Assembly: GCA_000277445.1 (NCBI GenBank)
Contig: AJWJ01000324.1
Location: 1-26,194, forward strand
Origin: Polysphondylium violaceum
Lineage: Eukaryota > Evosea > Eumycetozoa > Dictyosteliales > Dictyosteliaceae
Length of the DNA: 26,194 nucleotides
Direction: 5' to 3'
Part shown: piece after piece, positions 9,649 to 20,087 of the stretch
Position numbering within the stretch: the first letter of the stretch is position 1
Layout: each line of letters begins with the position of its first letter
Position numbers and translations under genes: made by a program
Notes under the pieces: model-generated
What the model was told of the DNA's origin: nothing
Seen by the model: the letters and a program-made list of their open reading frames with translations, nothing else
Databases searched by the model: none

Positions 9649-12278
9649 ATGTCAAGACACAGATTTCTAAAGAATATGACCGACGATGGTTAGTACAGCG
9701 CACACACTATGTGTTGCGTGTGCGTCTACACACAACTCATGCACGCACGCATGCACCATAGAGGAGGAACATGTGTTAACATATATTAATTACAATAACA
9801 GACTATGAAGATTTTGATAAAGATCTTGAAGAGGAAGAAGATAGAGGAGATTTAGATTTCGATGGTGAAGTCTATGATGTCTATGACGAGGTTGTCGATA
9901 GTCTCCCAAATGTGTCTTATGAAGAGATTGAAGAGGTATTGATAAATTTGGATTACGATGTCGATGAAACTATCAAACACTTTTTATCAAAGGCAAAGAA
10001 ATCAAACAAAAAGAAAACTGCTCCTACAAATACACCAACTGGTAAAAAAGGTAAGATAGACATCATCTTCATTGTTGTTTGTTGTTGTGCTGTATTGTTT
10101 GTGTTTTGGTTAATGTGTCGTGCATGTATCATATGATAGATTATACAGGGTTAGTTAGTAGTTTGTAAACACAAAGGAGAAGAATCAATTCTAATTATAT
10201 TTTATTAAACACCAAGTTGTCAATAACAATAACAACAAAAACAACAATGGATACATTCCATCAACATTGGCAATTGATTTATGTAAAAAGTTTCATAATG
10301 AAAAAGAAACTATTGTTATTGATGACAAAGAGTTTACTTTTCAATCATTGTATAAAAACAACAACAATAGTAATGATAATATAGATGAGTCACCAATCAT
10401 CCCATTTGATTTTAAATCACCTTCTCCAGATGATATTATATTAAATAGACAAAAACAAGCATTTAAACCCAATCATCATTCAGCCTCCACTGTTATTAAT
10501 AATTCTGATCCTATTAGTAAGAAGACATTTGTTTTGTTGTGTTTTGTTTAGTTTATGTCAAGTGTATTGTTATCATGTTGATAATAGATTATACTAACAA
10601 CATTTATCTATATCTAGATATAAATACAGTCAATGCCAATTTAAATACATTATCCATTAATAATAATAATAAGAATCAAAACAATAATAATAACAACAAA
10701 AAAGATGCCAAAACACCATATAATACACCAATTGGTACACCAATCAATGATAAGAATATACCAAGTTCGCCAGTTGATACCATTGATCCAAATCTGTTGG
10801 CATCGACCATAAATAGTACAGTAGTCAATAGCAACAAGAATTTAAATGTTAAACAACACAATGACAGTAGAAAAAAGGAATTAGAGACAATGGTGCACAC
10901 AGCATTCTCGTCAGAGGATAATAAACCATTGTTGAATATGGTCGTCATTGGACACGTTGATGCGGGCAAGTCGACTACTATGGGTCATTTATTGTATTTG
11001 TTGGGTTATGTAGATAAAAGAACATTGGCAAAGTTTGAACACGAGTCCAATCGTATGGGCAAGTCTTCGTTTCACTTTGCCTGGGTGTTGGATGAACACG
11101 ACGAAGAGCGTGAAAGAGGCGTCACTATGGATGTGTGCGTCAGATATTTTGAGACCAAGCACAGAAGAATCACTCTTTTGGACGCACCAGGCCACAGAGA
11201 TTTCATCCCCAACATGATATCGGGCACCACTCAGGCCGACGTTGCCGTGCTTTTGATCAATGCCAGCGAGTTTGAGGCTGGCTTTGGCGCAGAGGGACAG
11301 ACCAAAGAACACGCACTCTTGGCCAAGTCTCTTGGCATCATGCAGTTGATTGTGGCCATCAACAAGATGGACGTCGTCGGCTGGTCCAAGGAGCGTTACG
11401 ACTATATTGTCGAGAGCATCAAGCTGTTTTTAGTGTCTGCCAAATTCAATGAAAAGAACATCCGTTTCGTCCCCATCAGTGGCTTTAGCGGCGAAAACTT
11501 GTTGGAGCTCAAGGAAGAGAAACTCAAGCAGTGGTACAAGGGTCCCACTTTGGTCGACTTTATCGACTCGTTTAGCGTTGGCGAGAGATTGATCAACAAG
11601 CCACTCCGTATGAATGTCAACGACATTTACAAGTCCTCGAGCAAGGGCCACGTCGCTGTCGGTGGCAAGGTCGAAGCCGGCATCATTGGCGTGGGCGACA
11701 AGGTCTTGATTGCACCAGGCAATGAAATTTGTACAGTAAAAAGCATCAGACGTAGCAACATGGAGTCTGACTGGGCCGTCGGTGGCGACAATGTCGATTT
11801 GGGCCTTCTTGTGGAAAACACTCAGATCCTCAGAGTGGGTTCCATCCTCTGTGACCCCGAGAAACCCATCCCCTTGTCCAAGAAGTTCATGGCCCAAATT
11901 GTCACTTTTACCCTCCCCATCCCCATGACCAACGGTTTCCAATGCGTGTTCCATTGCCACCAGATGGAAGAGCCCTGCACCGTCACCAAGTTAAATTCAC
12001 TTTTGGACTCAAACGGTGGTGTGTCGAAAAAGAATCCAAGATGTATTTCCGATACCGCCACCGCCGTGATTGAAATCACATTGAATAGATTATCTTGTTT
12101 GGAACTCTACAGTAGCTATCGTCAACTCGGTCGATTTACTCTTCGTGAGTCTGGTAAAACCATTGCCGCCGGTCTTATTACTGAATTTTTAGATTTAAAA
12201 TCTTCTTTGTCATCATCGACAAGCTCTACCTCTTCTTTATCCACCTCTACTTCATCCACCAACAATTTTAAATCTTAA
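9649..12278 (+). CDS. HBS1: HBS1-like translational GTPase (ribosome rescue), 4 exons
   Basis: Hbs1 is the eRF3/EF-1alpha-like GTPase that delivers Pelota/Dom34 to stalled ribosomes in no-go and non-stop decay. Exons read as 9649-9688, 9802-10050, 10217-10516 and 10618-12278, with consistent phases at all three introns (113, 166, 101 bp), giving about 749 residues. The first exon begins MSRHRF and continues after splicing as DDDYEDFDKDLEEEED, matching the MxRHR...YDEDxxD start of animal HBS1L. The segment EEIEEVLINLDYDVDETIKHFL resembles the Hbs1 N-terminal helical domain. The GTPase core has GHVDAGKS (308-315), the switch I region DEERERGVTMDV, DAPGHRDF (from 385) and NKMD (from 445), then EF-Tu domains 2 and 3. 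Dictyostelid features are Asn-rich insertions before the G domain and a Ser/Thr-rich C-terminal tail. The last exon is noticeably richer in G+C and C-ending codons than the others. The gene is convergent with the ARF-like gene, 98 bp apart. Confidence 0.92.
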
Positions 12279-12376
12279 CATCCACAAATCAATAAACAAA
12301 CCCAACACACAAATCCTATTATCCAATTCGTCATTGTTTTATTTACAGAGATATATTTTATGTACAATAGGATCAT

Positions 12377-12958
12377 CTAATTTGATCCCTTTTCCTTGAG
12401 AGATTTGGACAACCATTCCAAACCTTCATACAAGCCAACGCCTTGGGTGGCGATGGCGGGTTGAATAAACCATTTTCTATGCTTGATCGAGTGTAAGTCT
12501 AATCTGTCGGCCAATTGAGATACAGCGAGTGCGTGTGGATTGTCTTGTTTGTTTGCATAGATGAGGAGGGTTGCATCCCCCAGTATATCATATTCCAACA
12601 CCTGCATTAGCGATTTTCTCGCTTCATCGACTCTTTCCAAATCTGATGAATCTATTACACACACGAGTGCCTTGGCACCTGCTTCAAAGTACTGACGCCA
12701 CAAACCTCCTAGCTTGTCTAGAGAAGCGCCCACATCAAAGACTATGAAGTTTAAATGCTTGTATTCGACAGTCTCAATGCTGAGTAGAATTGGTGTTGTA
12801 GTGCCTGATTCGCCCACTTTCAATCTATACCACAAGGTGCTCTTGCCAGCATTTTCTAATCCAATAATTGCTATTTTGGTATCATTTGTTCCTTTAAATA
12901 TACTGTAGATTTTGTTGATAAAATCACCTGCCAAATCGAAAATATATTGTAATGACAT
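12377..12958 (-). CDS. Divergent ARF-like small GTPase with altered switch regions
   Basis: Single-exon gene of 193 residues, alignable to ARF over its whole length. The P-loop GLENAGKST is at 33-41, NKQD at 136-139, and the C-terminal ATQGVGLYEGLEWLS matches the ARF signature. ARF proteins recruit coats and effectors to membranes in a GTP-dependent way. Three key elements differ. Switch I reads TTTPILLSIETVEYK in place of TTIPTIGFNVETVEYK, so the Mg-binding Thr and the Gly-Phe are lost. The interswitch/switch II motif WDVGGQDKIRPLWR becomes FDVGASLDKLGGLWR, so the catalytic Gln is replaced and one residue is inserted. The N terminus is MSLQ, without the Gly2 needed for myristoylation, although an amphipathic helix-like stretch follows. 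The reading frame is intact and other motifs are kept, which argues for a selected atypical GTPase rather than decay. It is not clearly Arl8, Sar1 or SRbeta. Confidence 0.88.
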   Translation of the reverse strand: MSLQYIFDLAGDFINKIYSIFKGTNDTKIAIIGLENAGKSTLWYRLKVGESGTTTPILLSIETVEYKHLNFIVFDVGASLDKLGGLWRQYFEAGAKALVCVIDSSDLERVDEARKSLMQVLEYDILGDATLLIYANKQDNPHALAVSQLADRLDLHSIKHRKWFIQPAIATQGVGLYEGLEWLSKSLKEKGSN

Positions 12959-13324
12959 AATTTTATGAATACAAATATATTATTGTTTGCTATTATTGAT
13001 CATTAGGTTAGTTTGGTTATTGTTATTATTCCTAAAAAAGTTATAAAAGTTATTATTTCATCTCCCATTCAAACTATGAAAAATAATCATATATTTTTAT
13101 GCTTTTTTTTTTTTTAAAAATTGGACAAGAATTTTGCGTGGCAAAAATTGGTGAAACATAATATATCCCGGGGGTATGGGACGACTTATATTATATTCTT
13201 TATTTCCTCTAAAGGACTACTGTACGCTGACAAAAAACTCTTTACAGGGAATATTTATATTAAAGGATAACATGTTATAATAAAATCGAGAAAAAAATTT
13301 GTTGAGTTTGAAAAATATTAAATT
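12959..13324. other. Intergenic spacer with a small GC-richer, hairpin-bearing patch
   Basis: This spacer holds the upstream region of the ARF-like gene and the 3' flank of the lectin/TIG gene. Within AT-rich DNA, 13130-13260 is richer in G+C. It has a hairpin TTTTGC-GTG-GCAAAA (13132-13146) and a second pairing TCCC/GGGA at 13166-13181 that includes a CCCGGG. No open reading frame is credible. A small RNA gene or promoter element is possible but unproven. Confidence 0.4.
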
Positions 13325-16300
13325 TTATTCTCTACTTTGCATGGAAATGCTTTTTTCAAGTTTTTTCATCGAGATCTTCTTTTTGTAAAAGATGGCGGCA
13401 CCAGTTGCAATGGCAACACCACCGGCACTGCAGAGGGCGACAATGACGGGGATTTTCCATTTCTGTTTGGTACTGCAGGCAGTTGTGGTTTCGGATCTGA
13501 GGAGGGCAGAGAAGTTGGGATCAATAACGACTTTTTCGGTGAAATAGGGGGTGGAGAGCGCGGTGAGGACGTTGAATTTGGTGGGGTCGGCGGAGACGTC
13601 TTGGTAGAGTGGGTCGGTGTTGTCCAGGAGTCTGACACTGCTCTTGGTGATTCTTTTGTCGACGATGATACGGTCAGAAAACTTGGCATTGAGCGTGGAG
13701 CCACCGGCATTCACTTGGAACCAGGACAAAGAGTCGACATTGAGTTTGGTGATGTTGGTAGGCACCTCGATACAGTTGTAGATGGTGGTCTTTTCTGCCT
13801 TGGAGTTGTAGATCACTTGGAGATAGTTGAATGAGTTGTCAAACGACCATTTCGAGACACTAATCTCGTATTTGATAGAGTTTGCTGGCATGGAGAGGAT
13901 ATCACCAGCGAAATCAATGTTGGAGAGCGAGTCGAAATAGGTGACCTTGAGCTCGAGGACGGCGGGGTCGTTGTCAAAGCCACCCTTATAGTAGCTGGTG
14001 GTGTCAGACAATTTGTATCTGTCGTTCCACTTGATGGTCGACACTTTGAGTACCTTAACGCTTTGTTCTTGGAGATTGATTTCTCTGAGATGGGTGATGG
14101 CAATGGTGAAATTGAACTTGAGTCCTGGGATGGTGGTCTCGCCATTGTCGTCGGTGATGGGAGGGAGCACGTTTTCATCGACGACGCTGCAGTCGTTGGT
14201 AGTGACGGTCTCGTTAAAACATTTGCATACGCCAGTTTCTCTGTTACAAACACCATTTCCAGAGCACTCTGGTGTGCCTGGGCAACCCTTTTCGGCCAAA
14301 TACAAAAACACATCATTGGAGCCTGAAAGATGATACGAGGTCACTGTGATTTTCAATGGATCTTGTTTATCATTTGCAGCTACACTGCCGTCATAGAAAC
14401 ATTGGATATGCTCAGAGTCTAACAACTTGGCATTGGTGCATTCTTTGCCCCCAATTGTCACAGTACTTGGATGTGCAATGTTTTGGGCATTGATGGTAAC
14501 ATTTCCTGGCGATTTATAGAGTAGCGAAGTGGCGGAAATTACAATGGGTGATTGATAATCTAAAGCAAATTCGTTAGACACAATAGTGTCTGCGATGGCT
14601 TGAACGGAAAAGTTTCCATAGCCACTTGGAAGAGTACACTCGGTTGTGTGTACAATTGATTCAAAAGAGATGGGTTTGCAAGTCAATGGTTTATATGAAG
14701 GTGAGGATTCTTGTAACAAAGAATAATAAAAAGTTATACTGGGGGTATTCCAGAATCTTCCAGAGAGACTAATAGTAGAACCATTGGTGGGAGGACTTGG
14801 TCCAACTGTTGTTATTCCCGGAGTTAATCTAACCTTGAGAGTATTTGAGGTTTGATCAGAGACTTTAATATATACATCATTGTTCTTTATGGTTTCTGGA
14901 GTTGAGACCATCAAACGAGTTGACTCTACTATTGTTGGAGTCAAAACCAAAGAATCAAAATAAACTGAAACGACATCAACAGTACCAAGGTTTTCACCTA
15001 AAATTACTAATCTTTTATCAGTGGTAGAATGAGAAACACTGGATATTGTTGGGGCAAAGTAGCCAAAATCTAAAGAGTTTGATTGTCTATTATTCACAGA
15101 TACACTAATAGAATCTAATGAACCTGAACCTTGAGTTTCTTGGGCAATGATGGTGGTATTATCCACAAGTTTATATCCAATTCCGGCGCTATTTTTTGAT
15201 GTTTTAACAAGTATTGTATTTGTTGTTTCTGTGATTGAGGTTTCTTCAAAGAATCTTCCTTTGATTGTAATATCTTGACCATCGGTAATAATCTTGGTTG
15301 GATTAATATCATAGAGATAAGGTCTAAGCAAAACTTTGATTGGAGTAATGGGTTCTGGTCCATTGGTAATATCAAAATAACCAGATTCAACAGATAGCGA
15401 TAGTGGATTACATGTGATAAAAGTATTATTACCTGTGCAAGAATCTAAAACAACTTCTCCAAGTTTAATATTTAATTTAGAGACATCACCAAAATTAAAA
15501 CCACTGATTTCAATAAAATCTTCAACTTGAACTACACTGCCGACAGAGAAGGATGCATAGGAAAAGATATCTGCGCTGCTAGATTGGCCATCGACTGTGA
15601 CTTGGACTTTTAATTTTTCATTGCTGGTAGGGGGAGTGGCAGTTGAAGGGAATTGACATGTAATGGTTGTATCGTCACTGGCTAAAGGAGAATTACAATC
15701 TTGGTCACCAATTTTTACACCAAGACCTTGGTTAGCAAAGTTTGTACCAGTAATGATAACTTGTTGAGGTACATTGTAAATAGTATTTGTAATTGTCTCG
15801 ACAGTTGGTGGTTGATAGCTATAAATAAAATCATCTGATCTAATATTATCATTGATAACATAAGCGACTGCTTTTGTACCTGTACCACTTGGAATTTGAC
15901 ATTCATATGATTGGGATGAAATAAATGTACATGTGGAGACCAAAGAACTAAAATTAAATTGAATATTGGTTGATTGTGAATCTTGATCAACATTTGATAA
16001 ATATTTTCCTTGAATGGTAATGGATTCACCAATTACTTTAACCAATGGGATATTTGTAATAATTGGAATAAGAGTAAATCTACTAAATGAAAAAGATTGA
16101 GTATTAACAATAATATCAATATCACCATTTAAAGTTGAAAGTGGGGCAGTAAATGATAGTTTTGAATGAGAAATTAGAGTAATAGGACTAATTGATAAAG
16201 ATCCAACGGATAAAGAGATTTGATCAACATCATTACCAAAATTTGTTCCGTCCAATGTAATGACTTCATTTGATTGAGAGAAAGAGGTTATGGTTGGTGG

Positions 16301-19122
16301 GGAAAAAGAAATTGTCTTTGAATTTGATGTTCTAGTGGATGATTTAATATATAAAACTTTGTTCACACCAGTATTTTGAGCCACAGTGTAGACTAGTAAT
16401 TGATTTGAAGAATATCCATTATTAGTATCAGTTTTACCATCAAAGACTACAGACAATGAATTTGATACACCCATAGAAGAGGTTTCAAAGAATCTTCCTT
16501 TAATTGAAACAGATCCGCCAGATGTTGGAATTACCAATGGGTCAATAGAGATGATGTAGGGAGTTAATAAAAAGTTTTGACTGGGATTAACAACAGCACC
16601 CACAGTTGTAATAGCGCCACTGATCACTGTTGTTGGTAAATTGGTACAAGTGACTTTGGTATCACTACTTGAGCAAACAGATGTAATGTCAACGGTGCCG
16701 ATAAGGAGTTGTAATTGATTTAAATCAATACCAAAGTTTGTACCAGTGATTTCAATTGTGTCTTGAATTTGAACAATATTTGTAAAAGTTGGTGAATTGT
16801 AATTTAAATTCTTATCACTATTGGAATCTTGATAGTTTACTGTAACAGTTACTGGATGGGATCCTTGACCTGCTGGTACTGTACAAGTGATTGTTGTATG
16901 AGCAGTTGTAATTTCAACTCCAGTACAAGCGAAATCACCAACTTGGACAGATATGACAGATTTATCAATACCATAATTATCACCAACAATTGTTATTTTA
17001 GAACCCAAAGGGGTGGATGTAGAGACAGAGGTTACAGTTGGAGCGATATAATAGAATTCCCTTGAACCAGATGGACGAGTACCTACGGTTACGATAGTTG
17101 GCAAGATACCTGTTCCCACAGGTAAAGTACATTTTACTTGAGTATGAGCGACAATATAAACGGGGGTACAGATTAAAGAACCAATCTTTACAGATGTTAC
17201 GGCTGGATCATTGAAAAAACTAGTACCAGTGATAGTTGTTTCACCACCACGAGTAGATACTTTGGTTAAAGAGGTGATTGTTGGTGCATTATAGTCAATG
17301 AATTGAGTGTTTGGTGCAGTTGTTTTATCATCTACTTTAACAGAGATTGGATAAGGACCACCATAGCCAACGGGAATGGTTACATCTAATTCGCTATTAA
17401 TGAAATCTCTAACATAGGTAAGGGAAAGTGATCTAAAGTCGACTGCAATCTTTGAAAAAACAGTACCATAATTATCAATTTGAATATCAGCTACACCTCC
17501 ATTTGTATCCAAATAGTGAGTCTTTACTTGAGTAAAAGCAGGATCTTCACCTCCAAATTCAGTAAATGTACCAGAGGCACTAGTAGCGGAAACAGAGGAT
17601 AAAAGCCCAGTATACATATTTTGAGTAAAACGTGTTTGATCATTCCATGTACTAGGATCAGTGTTGGTTGAGGTGTATTGAAGATTTGCAATTTGACCTG
17701 TTTTAGGACCATTGATATAATAGAATTTTGAAGTAGAGGGATTCCATTTGACACCTTGCCACATTGACCAAATTCCATTATTAAATGGAAGAGGTAAAGA
17801 GTTATTTAAGAATGTCCATAGTCCTGGTGAGTCCATGGTACCCAAATGACCATTTTGTCCATCGATTCTTAATTCTAAACTATAATTCTTTGTAGAGATT
17901 TCCCAATTTGCACTTGTCAAGAAACCAGAATAATATAAATTATTTTGAGGATAAACTAAATAATATTGGTTAATATATAAAGGAATTGCTTTAAATGAAT
18001 ATGAAAAAAAAATACATACAAATACCAGCTTTATATGAAATATGTCTAAGGTTATTCACAGTTACAGAAATTGGTAATAGTTTTTCAGTTAGGTCTTGTG
18101 GTAAAACACAAGTGATGGCTTCATGATTTTGTAACATTACAACATTACCACAAACAATGGTTTGAGTTGTACCTACTAAAACTTTAACTAAACTTGCAGA
18201 AACACCAAAGTTGTTACCGGCGATGGTGAGGACTTCATTCTTTTTAAACACTGGGTAAATGGATTGAATAAATGGAAGTTCGTATTGCCATAATAAATTC
18301 TTTGCTGCTGATCCTTTGGAATCTGTGAAAACAGCTCTATATCTACCTGTACCAGTTGGAATAGTGCACGAGACAGAAGTAGAGTTTAATACCTTGATAT
18401 TAGAGCATTTAAAAGTTGTTGAAGGGGTATCTCTATTGGTGAATGTGATTACAAGAGAAGGTAAATCCATGCCAACGATATTGGTAATAGTGATATCACC
18501 ACCAAGAGTTGTGATTGTTGGTATAGTAGGATCTTCAAGACCACCATATTCACAAATATAAGCAGGGATGACAGCGAGATAATTATTATTGTTCCAATAA
18601 GGTGTAGCAACGGTACCAGAAGTATGAACCCAATGTTCATTGGGAATTAAATTTGGCTCGACACCTCCAAACAAACAAAATGAATAACATTTATCAAAAA
18701 ATAAATTATACATAGGTTGGCCTTTTTCTGGGCCACTGCTGTAAGTCCATGCACCAGTTTTTACTGCATCTGAACCAGTAATCCATGCAGCACTTTGAGT
18801 GTAAATATTATTAGCTGCACTAAAAGCCCATTCTTCTTCAAAAGAATAGGTAGCTAAATATCTATATATGAATAATAATAAAAATATTATTAATTATTTG
18901 GATCCAAGATCCTAAGATTAATTCTTATATTACTTACCCTTTTTTTCCATTCCATACTTTTTTTTCACAATTTAGGGTCGCATTCACAGCGTCCACGGTT
19001 TCAATGACTCTTTCGTAATAATGGCCATTGAGTTCAAAATAAATTGGATCAGCTAGAGTGCTAGTCAATGTATTTAAAAATAATAATGTTACAATTAAAA
19101 AATAAAAATTCAGTGTATTCAT
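13325..19122 (-). CDS. C-type-lectin-like/TIG-repeat/EGF type I membrane protein, 3 exons
   Basis: Large predicted cell-surface receptor or adhesin. Exons read as 19122-18938, 18861-18026 and 17955-13325, about 1,883 residues; phases agree at both introns. The N terminus (MNTLNFYFLIVTLLFLNTL...) is a clear signal peptide. Residues of about 25-150 resemble the dictyostelid C-type-lectin-like module (GYLATYS, EEWAFSAANN, AAWITGSDA, WTYSSGPEKGQ). A second lectin-like stretch (GVKWNPSTSKFYYINGPK) lies after the second intron. About a dozen IPT/TIG (E-set) repeats follow, seen as ITGTNFG, TCTVPAGQG and IKGRFFE type motifs. Then come one EGF motif (CPGTPECSGNGVCNRETGVCKC, near 1563-1585), a domain resembling the membrane-proximal part of dictyostelid ComC/Tgr-type proteins (PGLKFNFTI, TIKWNDRY, LSWFQVNAGG), a TM helix near 1838-1862 and a basic tail of about 20 residues. 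Tgr proteins mediate kin recognition; that role here is inference only. Several N-x-S/T sites are present. Confidence 0.88.
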
Positions 19123-20087
19123 ATTTTTTATGTTTTTTTTTTTTGTTCACCAAAAAAAAAGTAATAGTACAAATTTATAGATATGAATATGAACAACTCT
19201 TCTGTGTTGTTCTATGGTAACTAAAATAATGATTAAGAAAAAAAAAAAACCTTAGAAAAAAGGATCTCAAAGAAAAGTAAGAAAAAAAAAAAACAAAAAA
19301 AAAAACAAAGATGACAGCTTATTTTTAAAAAAATAAAAATCTAGCTGTGGAATTGACGGGGAAATACTATGGTGTACCAAATCGTTAGTAATGTGGATTT
19401 TTTAATCTAGATGCCCAATCAACTAAAACCATTTGACTTCCATGCCAATCTTAAAAAAATCTTGTAAAAAATAAAAAAATTCGAAAAAATCAAAAAAAAA
19501 CGAAAAAAATCACCAAATTTTACTTTTATTCTTGTATTCAACAACGATCATCTGAAAGATGGGATTCTAGATTGATTCGACACACTATACTCTAAAAAGC
19601 ATTGATTTTGGATGGGGATGGATCCTATCCATATTATTTGTAATCCTCTATTTTTAGCCCATTATTAAAAATCTTTACGACTATTGTTTTTTGAAAATAT
19701 CTTTACCTTACTTAGTCCTAATATATCCAACACCACCTCTGCTTATCCTCATATGCGTGTATCTATGTAAAAATTTTTTTTTTCAAACAAAATGCACACA
19801 CAACTGAGACACTTTTCAATGATACCTACTTACACAGTCTGAGAAGCTCATGCTATACAATTGGGGTCTTTGTTGAATTCCTGGACTCTTCTTGAATGAA
19901 TAACATTAGGGTCAGTACTATATCATTTGACGAGAGTTATCAGTTTCAAACAATAGTCCCATTCGTGTCCCTGTAATGAAAATGACCTAAATATCTAGAT
20001 ATTTATTTATCATGATAAATAGAATCCAACATTGTTCATTTATTTGTAAATTTTTACAAAGTGCACAATCACTATCACTTTTATTGA
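19123..20087. promoter_or_regulatory. Divergent intergenic region between lectin/TIG gene and FNIP gene
   Basis: About 965 bp between two divergent genes, so it should hold both promoters. It begins with A/T homopolymers next to the lectin/TIG start and becomes more mixed in composition from about 19550. I see no open frame with coding character, no tRNA cloverleaf, and no long repeat. No specific factor site can be named. Confidence 0.5.

Noticed and set aside
9314-9761. Open frames on both strands with poly-Lys or poly-Phe
   Set aside because: They are created by the T35 tract and the HBS1 leader and first intron; no conserved sequence.
11430-11960. 176-codon antisense frame within HBS1
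   Set aside because: Shadow of the GC-rich GTPase exon, without family features.
13337-13834. 165-codon plus-strand frame opposite the lectin/TIG C terminus
   Set aside because: Gly/Asp/Glu-rich composition expected from the complement of the real frame; no start context or domain.
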